64,000 nt of DNA. It comes from Branchiostoma floridae (taxonomy: Eukaryota; Chordata; Leptocardii; Amphioxiformes; Branchiostomatidae). The notes below the pieces were generated by a model that saw nothing but the letters and a program-made list of their open reading frames with translations, was not told where the DNA came from and did not search any database. The DNA is taken from the NCBI RefSeq assembly GCF_000003815.2, contig NC_049992.1, positions 9,572,311-9,636,310 of the forward strand, written 5' to 3'. A program made the position numbers and the translations under genes. This document shows positions 1-10,116 of the stretch, one piece after another. Each line of letters begins with the position of its first letter. The first letter of the stretch is position 1.

Positions 1-3000
1 GATCAACTTCATTCTGTTTCCCAGCCCTCTGTACTCTACGCTGTACTTTACTCTGTAAACATCCATGTCCTCTCTCGCGTCATGTCTTGTCTTGACTGCC
101 ACGTCACACGGCCAGGCCAACCCGACCCCTGTCCATATGGTTATAATTACAGCGGCGACCTGGTCCTCACGATGTTATCTCGTGACATGTCACGGTGGTA
201 CGGTTGCTATGCTTTTGTCCGCGTTGTCAGGGGAATTTGCCCCGCCCAAGGCACGGCGGGGTGTCGACCGCGGCCCTGTATTCATGTCTACACACTGATA
301 CACATTGCTGAATATTTGTCAAGATAACGCATTGATGGTGGTCATGTCAAGAAACAGCAAAAATCACTTACAGAGAGGATGCGTAGATTTTTCAAATTCA
401 TACAAGTATAAAAGTGACACTTATACACTGCTTTCAAAATACTCTATTAAATCAGACGAACGTAAGAAAGGTTAAAAAGCAGATAACTCGTTTCCTAACT
501 GAGTGATACATCAATTTATTGTCGATACAAGAAAGGAAGACATACACACAGAGCAAATAATTGGTCTTTAGTATACATCTTCTTGAACGGGGTGTTAAGT
601 TTTTCCCGCCTTTTGACCGGACCAACAGTGACATTGTAGTAGAAAGGGGTGAAAGACCTTTTCGGCCTATGGGTTAACGCTTGTTTTGTAATCTGGCGGC
701 CGGGATTCGAATCCCGGGAGCCAGGAGTTTTCTCTCACAGTTGTCCAGAAGGACATATCGCTATCAAAGGAAAAGGCCGGTGTCATAACGTTGAGAGATC
801 TTTTGTCGGCCTAACATCAGAAGGCCATTTGTTTTGCATATAGATTGATCGCCTTCGAGAGAACTGTTATACGGCATGGTGTGAATGAACATCTCCCGCG
901 AGGCATTCTACCACCCTCTTGTTAGCCACATTTATAACAAGGAGGCTTTATCATTGATTTATAGATAGGTAACGGCGGAATTTTGATATCGCAACGTTGA
1001 CCAAACACCCAACGAAAGCCGTAATGATTTCAGACTTCAACCACCGTACACGCCCGACAACACATAGAAACTAAGTTTTCTATGCTGATCATGGGTTAAA
1101 AGGGTGTCTAGTCACTGCCACGGTTTTAATAATAGCGCAGCAGATATTACATAGGTGGGGAGTTGCATGGATTTATGATCCCAAAATGAGGAGTTTTTGA
1201 TGCCCCAAATTTATAAAAGAAAACACAAGCAATCTGCAAGAAGTGAATGAGTGGGCTTTCGCATATACATTTTATAGTTAGGTTGACTTGGTCTTTGTTA
1301 CTAGTACTTGTACGAGTCAAGATTACCACCTTGAGTGTTTTTACTTGCTCAGCTAGTGACATTCACATTTGGGGAGAATAACGACAATACGAATGAAGAT
1401 TTGCAGATCTATGACAAACGGAAAAAATGGCGTCGGTTGTAAGACAAGGATCCCGGGCTGCAAACAACAACAACACTCCCTTTAACCCCTCCTTCCCCAA
1501 CTAAATTACTTCTGTGTGTTTAAGTAATATTCAAATCTTTTGTGTAATGTATCATTTTCAAGCAGAAGGACACCAAAAGTTTACCACGTATTAAAAGCCG
1601 ATATATATTCCTTTTTTCAACACATTGATTCAAACATGGCGTCGGTTTGTAAACAAACTGGAGGGCCGGCCGACCGATCTAATCCAGCTCCCTCGTCAAT
1701 TCCCCCTTCTTCCCCAGACTTTGCTTTACATTGTGTGCTTCATTACAAGTTGCGTTTTTATTTACATAGATGTGGCTTTTTTTTTCAATTTCAATTTTCC
1801 TATCAAGGACGCCAGAGCTAGTCGAGCACATGCCGACGCATCAAACAGCGGCTTGTGCAGAGTTTGTTACCGTGAATCAGGAACTGTAGTTCATTAGAGA
1901 AATACATAGGTGTAATGAGTTATTGGAAAGAATACCTTATTAAATCGGAAAGCGAGGGTTGATATTTCCGAGGCGTTGTCGATTATTGATAGAACAGGTT
2001 CTCAATCAAGGGCGGAAATATGTAGCAAGGCGGTCAGTGTTGACGTTGCTTTCATGGATGTGTTTGAAAACAAATTATATATAGAAAGCCGACTTCATCG
2101 ACGAACTATCCGTACTCTGCCGGTTAAATTTGTGTGTGTCTAGCGCAGATATAATGTACGTAGGAAAGAACGGCGCGGGGAATGCCCCGGGGGAAGGTCG
2201 GAAACTGATATTTCCTTGCACCTTAGCTTCGGTATTTTATAAATATTGGTGACAGAATAGACGAGAATATAGCAAAGAAGGGACTGAGAGGGCTGTGTCA
2301 GTATTAAAGATGCGTCATCGTAGAAATGAAAGCTTGGGTATTGTTTACTATGCAAACAGGGGAACAATTGGGGCGGAGACAGGCGTGCATTTGAAAGGGT
2401 AAGTTCGCGGGAAAAATTCAGCTCGTCTAGGTGAAACAAAAACATTTCAAGTTTCCGCCCTCAAAGGTGAGAACCAATCAGCTACCGTTGCCATTAGTGA
2501 AATGGATGATTGACATTGATTGACATGGCTTTCAAGATAGGATTTTCAGGGCCTTTTTAGACCATCGTGACACATATTCTCCAAGCAGAGGTTTGGTCCG
2601 GCGGAGATAGTATCATGGTAGCAGTCGGAATTTGTATTATCTAGATATCTCTTTTGGAGTGGGGGAGTCCCAACAAAGCTTTGCACTGAATACAGAACCC
2701 AAGCGTAATACGTTAAAATGTAACTTTGTCCATTAAAGGTTATGTGTTCGGTGCCGTTTATCTCCATGTGTGTCTGTTTGTAGCCTGCATAACTCGCAAA
2801 GTATGGATTCTGATGAATCTTGAATGTGGGTAGGGTCGTGAACATAAAAGTCAAGTTCTAAAATGGTTCCGCCTATCGGTTTTGTAGCGTACTGCAGTGA
2901 ACTTTCGGTTTTGATATCTAGTGTTCTGGCCATGCTTTGGTCAAGATACATAAGTCTAAGATAGATCTTGTAACTTAGGAAAAATATGTAGGTGTGTACA

Positions 3001-4258
3001 GGTAAACATAAGGTGGGAAAAGTTTAAACTATGAAAATCTTATCTTAGTATGAAAATCTTATCTTATAGCAAAGAAGGCTGTTGTAGCGTTACCTCAAAA
3101 ATTGGATGTGACGTACCCTGCTGATTTGAATGGTTTATGTTTAATAATTTTCGCTTTAGTTTGCTTCGTGATGCCTCAAATATGAAATTTCCATCATTTA
3201 CTACTATAGAATTATAGTATCCTGTCATTAATTATGCAAAAGAGGTATCTATTTGCATAATTGATATCCAAAGAATTTCGGTCTTTCTCAGTTACATATG
3301 TGAGAAGTTAGATGGAATGTAGGGATTTATAACATTTTGCCATTACTTATGCAAATTAGACATTACAAAACCTAAAAAAGCATGACGATCCATCAAAACG
3401 CTCTTGATTTATTCTCTTCTAAACTTTGAAACAATTTCCGAAAATAAAGGTGCTAGGGGACCCAAACTTACAGCACTAACTCTCTGCCCCAAGAGATACC
3501 CACCTTTAAAAAATCAAGACCGTGAAATGTCAGGAAACAGGAAATATAAAAACAGTAGTTCCGCTGCAGTACCTTAGGGAGTAGATAGGAGATCCATTAT
3601 CGAACTTGACCTTCGATTTCCCTGACTACCAAATACCATTAAAGATCCATCCAAGACTTAATCAAGTTTTACTGTTCACAGACACACACACAAATATTTG
3701 TATGGAGTATAGGGGGTTATGGATAGAGGGGTTGTCACCTGACGGCTAAACACGCCCAAATATAACATTTTGGCAAAGGTAAATATAGATTTTCAGAATT
3801 TACTCAGAATGAGGCAAGCTTAACTTTTTTGCAGAGTTGATAAAATGTTTGCGAGGCTTCTCCCAAGATGGAATCATTGCATGGAAATGTGTGCGTGCAA
3901 GACTGTGTTGTGAGCATGGCTAGCTAATAAACATCTTTTTTTCATATAGAGACTCACAAATCCATTAGACCCAGCGTCGCCAGGGTGTTTTTAACACCAT
4001 TCTTGTTTTATATCATTGAACTTAGTAATGGTATGTGTTGTCTGTGTGATCTTCAGCTAGTGATTTATTTGTTTGCCATCTGCAAATTTTTTTTTTTATG
4101 AAAACGGAATAAATCAGGGCATAGCAGTTATATTAGTGTATGATGAATGAGCGTAAATAGGTTTTAGATGATATTATTTTGTTGTCATTACTTTCAATTG
4201 TAAATATATTATCATATTCTGTTCTACTCTAATGTCGTGATTTGTCATGATTTTCCAG
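1..4258. other. Gene-free stretch, probably intronic or intergenic
   Basis: No reading frame here has domain content or a convincing splice pair. It may be intron of the + strand gene whose exon starts at 4259, because that exon opens with an acceptor and not a start codon. The stretch contains short AT-rich repeats, a doubled 17-base unit near 3031-3066, and a dispersed repeat from about 2823 that recurs near 48.5 and 50.2 kb. Confidence 0.5.
2823..2945. repeat. Dispersed repeat, copy 1 of 3
   Basis: This segment shares ordered blocks (GTGGGTAGG, AAGTCAAGTTC, GTACTGCAG, TCTGGCCATGCT) with 48560-48690 and 50213-50370. Downstream, to about 3420, there are also matches to the AT-rich array at 48.8-49.5 kb, including TATGCAAA/TTTGCATAAT stretches and a CATGACGATCCATCAA block that appears inverted there. 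It is probably an old interspersed element; the family was not recognised. Confidence 0.55.
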
Positions 4259-4792
4259 GACTCTCCAAAGTTGGGCAAAACTAGCAACAGCCCAGCTACA
4301 ACATACAAGAGCTCAGCAACAGTGTCGCTTGGCAAGACTGATGTTAAAAAACAAGGGACATCTTCCAGTCCCAGTGTAGGGAAGAGAATTAGTAAGGGAG
4401 TAGATGACCCGGTCAATTCTGCTGCAAAAGCCAGCGGGCGACCGTCTTCTCCAAAAGCTGGCAAGAAGGCTGTGTTGGAAAGAGCTAAGGTACTCACTTA
4501 CTCACTCACTCACTCACTCAGTAACTCAATCACTCACACACACTCAATCACTCATCACTCACTTGCTCACTCACTCAGCAATACTCAGACACTTACTCAG
4601 CGACTCACTCACACAGGTAGCACTCACGTGCTCAGCCATACACATGCAGTACATACACTCACTCATACACTCACTCAGTAGTGTTATGTACCATATATAA
4701 TGATGTAAACTTACTCAATTACAGATTATGTAGTTTTAAAGTTTTTTTCTTATGTTTACTTTCAGCAATGGGAGGCAATGGGAGGAAACTAG
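4259..4792 (+). CDS. Last two coding exons of a Ser/Lys-rich protein, function unknown
   Basis: Exon 4259-4489 begins after the acceptor TTTTCCAG, is open for 77 codons in phase 0 and ends at AAG|GTACTC. It encodes a Ser/Lys/Pro-rich, low-complexity, probably disordered segment with repeated SPK, GKT and GKR motifs. The terminal exon 4766-4792 follows TTTCAG, joins in phase 0 and encodes QWEAMGGN then TAG. The 5' part of the gene lies upstream, outside the window or in unrecognised exons. The composition resembles basic tails of cytoskeletal or nuclear proteins, but nothing identifies a family. The intron carries a CACT-type tandem repeat. Confidence comes from the open phase-0 join and both splice sites. 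Confidence 0.5.
4493..4680. repeat. CACT/ACTC tetranucleotide tandem repeat
   Basis: This is a degenerate run of TCAC/ACTC units beginning immediately after the splice donor of the Ser/Lys-rich exon. It gives spurious open frames rich in THSLTHS, which are not coding. The purity decays towards the 3' end. Confidence 0.9.
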
Positions 4793-6850
4793 AAGAGGCC
4801 ACGAGAGACCACCCTTCCAACTATTGCTGCAGAAAATTATGTTTTGTATCAAGTCTTCTATTCATGTAACAAATCAGTTTTGAGTTGTGGAAAAATACTC
4901 AAGAAGTGCAACTTTTATTCAAATGTAATGATCTGAATATAATGATTTTAGATAAGTTTGTATATTTTTTACAATGCTATTGACAATGATGAATATCAGG
5001 ATGATAACTGCAACATAAAGTACAACATTCCAGGTGAATAGTAGGTATTAGTCAAGGAGTAAATATATTATGTAAACGGATAGAACTCTTATTACTGATG
5101 CAAGTACAATGAAGTAGTCAAATGTTGATGTTTTATATATATATACATGTTATATTGTTTATCTAAAATGAAAATCAATGTTTTTATAGATTTTGTACCA
5201 ATGACTGTTTTTATACAAGAAAGAAATCTATGATAAAAGAAAATGATTTTACCATTCAGCTGTATACAAGAGTCAAGAGAAGTGCTTGTCATGATCATGT
5301 GATTTTAAATCAGGGTACACAATGATTGTGTAGTAGTTTGTTTTTTTGCACTGATGGTTTTCTGTGTCCTGTCCTGTGTCATCAGATATATCTTCTTTTT
5401 TTTTAATTTGGACTGAGCATTTGGGTTTGGACTATTGCTTCTAGACTTTCTTATTTTATACCTTAGTAACTTGGCAGATATTTTATGGATAGGTTCTATG
5501 TGACATAATGAATCATAATACCCCCCACTGAGGGTCTTCATACGTCATTAAAAACTAGAAAATTTTGAAACAAAAAAACAGTTTTTTTCTAGTTTTTAAT
5601 GACGCATGAAGACCCTCAGTGGGGGGTATTAGGATCCGTTATGTCCACAAAATATCTGCCAAGTTGGTATGAAATAAGAAAGTCTAGAAGCAATAGTCCA
5701 AACCCGAATGCTCAGTCCAACTTTAATCTGCTCGCTGTCCTAAGTCCCCTGCAGAACTGACCTATTTACCATTCTAGAACCATACAGATTTTGGTATGAT
5801 GTCACCAAGTGTTTTCTGACTACATGTATGTGTCACTTCGGTTCCTTCCAGTTCTTAGAAATTCTTTACATGCAAAAGCTACCAGGTTTTATCCATGTAC
5901 CATGTATGACCTTTTTACTGTACATTTATAGGTGCCACTTACCAGTGCGATAATGTTAAGAAGCCATGGCCCATTGCCAAAACAGTGCCATACCAAGGAC
6001 GTTACCTCCTTGGTCATACCTTTTCTAAAGGCTCTACGATCAACGAATATCTAAATAATTAACTTAAGTGATGAAAATATGATACATCCATAATTTCAAC
6101 CTCCAATGTTACAGCTTTGAATTTTTGTTTGTCCCAGTCATTGAAGGTATTGATTAATGGTCGCATATCATATGTTGTAAAGGAAAAAGGCAAAAATGAT
6201 TCAAATGGACTTTCGAAGCATTAGATGTTGTTGATTTTCGTTATTAAGCTGAGCAAAATATATTTTCAAATCATCAAGCTCCAGTATTTGTACAGGCAAA
6301 GAAAGTGAGCCAAGCACCTTCTGTTGCAAACCCACAAACCACATTAAAGATCCCTGTCCAAATTTTACATTATATATGTGTATATATTACCGAGAATACA
6401 ACATAACGATGGCACCAACATGGATTTCTTATTCTATGCAGAATTTGAATTATCTACTCTATTTGTCCTAAGACGTGGTCACAGATAACTTTGAAAATCT
6501 GATATTGTATATTTTCACTCGTTTGATTTGAAACTTTGACGTAAAAAGTTAACGTGAACTACACAAATTGTAGAGATAATATGGTTCCATGTTTCACTGA
6601 TATGTTTCACTGATATGGAAACCGACGACACTACATTATAGACATTCTGATAGAAAATGTTGGTGTAGAGAAAATGCGTAACAGCCAAAACCATAAACAT
6701 TAAATCTGATCGACGTAAAATCACTTCAGCGGACTTGCCAAATACCAATTCAATAAAATGGTGTAGAGAAAATGCGTAACCATATGTTATCGAACATTAA
6801 ATCTGATTGACGTAAAATCACTTCAGCGGACTTGCCGAGTACCAATTCAA
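4793..6850. other. Intergenic stretch between the Ser/Lys-rich gene and the GPCR
   Basis: No coding exon was recognised. The main structure is the long hairpin at 5405-5727. The right end holds the duplicated segment that abuts the GPCR stop codon. Confidence 0.5.
5405..5727. mobile_element. Long inverted repeat (fold-back MITE-like)
   Basis: Left arm about 5405-5559 and right arm about 5589-5727 are imperfect reverse complements of about 140-155 bases around a spacer of about 29 bases. The inner part of each arm contains CCCCCCACTGAGGGTCTTCA on one strand, nearly identical in both. No open frame of note lies inside. The inner motif is related to the ends of the element at 55977-56415, so a shared family is likely. 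Target duplications were not resolved. Confidence 0.75.
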
Positions 6851-6853
6851 TTA
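6661..6853. repeat. Tandem duplication of about 97 bp ending at the GPCR stop codon
   Basis: The block TGGTGTAGAGAAAATGCG through CTTGCC..TACCAATTCAAT occurs at about 6661-6757 and again at about 6759-6852. The second copy ends on the GPCR stop codon region, so the last bases of the coding exon belong to the duplicated unit. Confidence 0.8.
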
Positions 6854-7500
6854 CAGAATACCCATCTCTATGTTCTGCTGGACCACATCCACACGGTTTG
6901 TACTAAAGCACACGTTGTACAAACAAGAAACGACAATGATCGCTGTCTCTTTTACAGCTACCCTGAAGGATTTTTGGCAAACACTATACACGACAACGTT
7001 CAGATAGGTGTTGGACAATCCTACCCAGGTCGACCAAAACAGGAAGGTTGGCAGATCATGTCCTAGCTGGCTTGCGATGTAAGCACAGATAGCTGGAAGT
7101 GGCAAGGCCGCCTGTATTAGGGTTAGGATCAACACAACCTTGGCGTATGCGCGATCGCTGTTGTAGTTTTGGGGGGCTAGTTGCCCGGGACCATATACTG
7201 CAGCCTGCGGCTCGTGTTGAGCGCACAGTTCTCTTAAGATTCTGACAACACAATACATCGTAACGGCGATAGGAATACCAGTCATGCCAAAAGATACAAT
7301 GCTAAACCATAGATGGGCCGTTATATCATATGTTGTTACAGCCATGACCGGATCATATCGCACGGGAACCCCATAGACGGTAGAGAGGATATACCAGGCG
7401 TAGGTCCCAGTCCAAGCTGAGATAAGGTAGATTCGGGCCTTCTTGCCAGAGATGCCAACTCCGTCGTTCATAAGAGCATAGTATCGGTCCAGGTTGAGAC
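6851..7500 (-). CDS. GPCR exon 2 (DRY to C-terminus)
   Basis: It begins GT CTC AAC after the acceptor, encoding LNLDRYYAL directly, and ends MGIL then TAA at 6851-6853. It covers TM4-TM7 and a short cytoplasmic tail. Confidence 0.85.
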
Positions 7501-8355
7501 CTAGTGTCAACGATAGTACAATAGTCACGTCAACGATGTGTCGTAGATGTCTTGACACAGGAATATCCTAAGAGTTGCGGAATTTGTATGATATTCATAC
7601 ACACGATAGATCCTTACTATCATTCGAACGCGCATGGATTTTGTACACTTGGTATGACCTCATAAAATTAAGATAATTAGGCACCCCTTATCTCAATATT
7701 AAGCATCCCTTATCTCAAGATTAAGAAACAATTTTATAGCATATAGTATTACGAAAGCGTCTACATATATAATGTGCAAAAAGCATACAAAATGCACGGA
7801 AATTGGAATTACAATAAAAATTTTGATTTATGTAGAGATTACAGTAACGTAGGTGATTTTGGGAGAAAGATTACGAGGCATCTAAAATGAAAAAAAAGTT
7901 GTATCAAAACCATTCTTTGGAGAACGAAAGGCTAAAAGACATGGAGGTAATTATAAGTCAGCCGAACACTACACCAGATGGTAGAATCATTGGTAGAAGA
8001 ATAAAATTGTGTTACCAGCGAGAGCAGAGGAAGTGATCGTTATGGAGGAAAGCCCGATGACGGCGACGGCCTTTTCGGCTGTGTCCGAGTACACCCACTC
8101 CCCGGCCGCGGCAGGCGCCACCAGGAACGAAAAGATAGACCCTAGGAGCAGATCCGAACAGGCCATAGAGGAGACGAAGATTCGGCTAGAGGAGGGAAAC
8201 GTCTGTCGTCTGGTGGTTACTATGACGACGAGAATATTCCCGATGATGGACAGCACGGCCACGGTGATGATGACGGCCGGCTCCTGAGGCGTGGTTGCCG
8301 AAGACAACACGGGGGTGGACGCGTTCGTCGTGAGGGACTCGTTTGAGAAATTCAT
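6851..8355 (-). CDS. Class A (rhodopsin-like) GPCR, two exons
   Basis: Exon 1 is 8016-8355 and exon 2 is 6851-7500. The donor G|GTAAC and acceptor CACTAG rebuild a Gly codon, giving 329 residues from MNFSNES. N-glycosylation sites NES and NAS mark the extracellular N-terminus. TM1 carries GN (about residues 26-48). TM2 has ACSDLLLG (about 58-80). TM3 ends LNLDRY with D118-R119-Y120. TM4 and TM5 follow, then a loop, TM6, TM7 with LNVVVY, and a helix-8-like KSFRVAVK. The intron sits four residues before DRY. Oddities: the usual TM3/ECL2 cysteine pair is not visible, CWxP in TM6 is absent (LPLP instead), and NPxxY is changed. An upstream ATG-frame extension to 8433 is possible but lacks support. 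Ligand and subfamily cannot be called. Confidence 0.85.
8016..8355 (-). CDS. GPCR exon 1 (N-terminus, TM1-TM3)
   Basis: 113 codons plus one base, from ATG at 8355 to donor G|GTAACA. It holds the glycosylated N-terminus, TM1, TM2, a tryptophan in the first extracellular loop (GEWVY) and most of TM3. Confidence 0.85.
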
Positions 8356-8457
8356 ATCTCTGATCTGAGTCGGCGTTTGATGAGTTGTTTTGTTATAGAG
8401 TCTGCAGGATTTTTTTTTCTTCAGAACAGCCATGTACCGTACAACAAAAAGAAGTGC

Positions 8458-8652
8458 TCAGCGTATGATGAAGGCTGGCTCCTGAGGCGATGACGCCGAA
8501 GACAACACGGGAGTGGACGCTTTCGTCGTGAAGGAGTCGTTTGAGAAACTCATATCTCTGATCTGTGTCGGCCTTTGATGCGTTGTTTTGTTATATAACG
8601 TTAGATTCTGCTGGATGCTTTTCAGAGCCGTACAACAGAAAGGAGAGGCCAA
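8458..8652 (-). pseudogene. Truncated duplicate of the GPCR exon 1 5' end
   Basis: The reverse strand repeats the start region of the GPCR: LYNKTTHQ, PTQIRDM and FSND are shared with or one residue off the functional copy, followed by STPVLSSA and PQEPA. Similarity stops where TM1 should begin and the frame terminates after AFIIR. It is a local tandem duplication of leader plus N-terminus without the receptor body. It might serve as an alternative 5' exon, but no donor was evident. Confidence 0.75.
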
Positions 8653-10077
8653 CTCGACTGCTGAAGGGAAAGGTGAAAACCATTAGGAACGGTGGAGTTG
8701 AATCACAGTGGCTGACAACGTCACCTTTTTAACGTTGGGTCGTCACTCTTGATAGGATTTACTGCACTTAGCGCATTTGACAATGACTGCGAGGCAATTA
8801 CTGCTAGCATGCTGACATTTGGAGATGAAATAGAATGAAGAAAACACCAGATGAGTCTTCAGACTAAGCTACCAGACAAAGGTTAGCCGTAAAGGCAAAG
8901 CTGACACACGGGCATACATGTAACAATGTGTGTGTTCTTTGCTGCGATCAGTAAAATTAGCGAGGGAGGTGTATATGAAAACAATGAACTCGAACTTTAT
9001 AAAATGTCAATTTGGATAGTTGATACTGAATAACGTTTGCAGCGCTGGCAGATGACAATGGAGTAATGGCTAGATTCATGATTACATCATATTCTGTATG
9101 TAATGAGCAGGTTAAAGGAGATGTGTGGACATTGTCCATTTTCCTAAATCAACGTTGGCCTTTTACCCAACTGTTCATCTGCTTGTATCGGGTGAGAGAG
9201 TGTCAGGGAAGCCAGGAAACATAATCTTCAAGTAGATCCTACAATGGCATAAGAAAGTACCAAACTCACCAAGGAGTGTAGTCAGCCAAGAGGTGTCCAT
9301 TTGCCGCGAAACACACTCCGAAGCCGGCTTCACTCCTCTATCTGTCAGCTTTTGATACTATCTTATGCTACCGTAGGATCTGCTTGGAGATTAAGGACAC
9401 AAAAAAAGATTACATATCTCACCCCAACATTTACTTGAGGATCTTATTCGATTTCTTATATGACAACTTTGCTTTCTTCAACAGGATTTTATTGCAGTAT
9501 GAGGCATCATTTTGTACACAACTTGCTATACACATATAGAGACACTTTGTGATACGGTAGCGATAACATTTGATTCCAAGCTGTTGATATTTGGAGTATC
9601 TTAGCAATTTGTAAAAAAAAACTCTCCCATGTACACAACGTACTTGTGATAACGTAGCATATTACAAACCGTATAACGTACAATAACTTTGAATATTAAT
9701 GTCATAATGGCATTATCCATTGCCAGAGCCTACTATAGATCTATTCTGTACAACATATCCTCCCAAGCTAGGTAGTTAGTTAATGATATCTATTTTGGTA
9801 AATTTCAAAGCCCTTTAGTTTAGACAAATGCATATAAGTCAGATAGGTCCTCTGTGGATTTTTTCACAAGCAGTAAACCTGTGGAAAATCAGCCGACAAA
9901 TTCAGTACAAATTCACATTTCAAATAAATGTTTATGTCTCAACTGTGCGTTCACATAAATAGCAAAGATTTTCTCTTTGCGATGCATAAACTCTTTCTTT
10001 GCAAAAGAGATGAGATTTGCACATGTGTCACACAGTAATCACAGATCCTTCTAGATGGCCGTCGATTTCAGCTCCCC
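8653..10077. other. Intergenic stretch
   Basis: No exon was recognised. It contains the MITE-like element at 9222-9393. A reverse-strand AATAAA at 9488-9493 could be the polyadenylation signal of the double-PH gene ending at 10078. Confidence 0.4.
9222..9393. mobile_element. MITE family A, copy 1
   Basis: The 172-bp element has inverted ends of the type TAATCTCCAAGCAGATCCTA followed by TGGCATAAGATAGTA. The inner flank GAGTGAAGCCGGC matches the copy at 25771-26389. No coding content. Related copies are at 25771-26389 and 39573-39835. Confidence 0.75.
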
Positions 10078-10116
10078 TTATGTTGATGAGAAGTTTTTGA
10101 TGAGTTCTTCAAACGC
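10078..10116 (-). CDS. Double-PH gene, terminal exon
   Basis: The acceptor CAACAG is followed by 12 codons (AFEELIKNFSST) and TAA. Together with the previous exon the tail reads ALAEIEAFEELI, a short acidic helix. Confidence 0.7.
   Translation of the reverse strand, partial: AFEELIKNFSST

Noticed and set aside
700-725. tRNA-like T-arm (GGGATTCGAATCCC)
   Set aside because: No matching acceptor stem, D-arm or A box could be placed upstream, so it is not a tRNA. It may be chance or a very old SINE trace. Similar B-box-like strings near 15795 and 41963 also lack context.
4247-4258. ATG just before the Ser/Lys-rich exon as a gene start
   Set aside because: The ATG lies within the polypyrimidine/acceptor sequence (TTTTCCAG), so the exon is internal and the frame continues from an upstream exon.
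8009-8287. 92-codon + strand frame over the GPCR exon
   Set aside because: It is the antisense shadow of the GPCR first exon, has no independent signal and breaks at exon borders.
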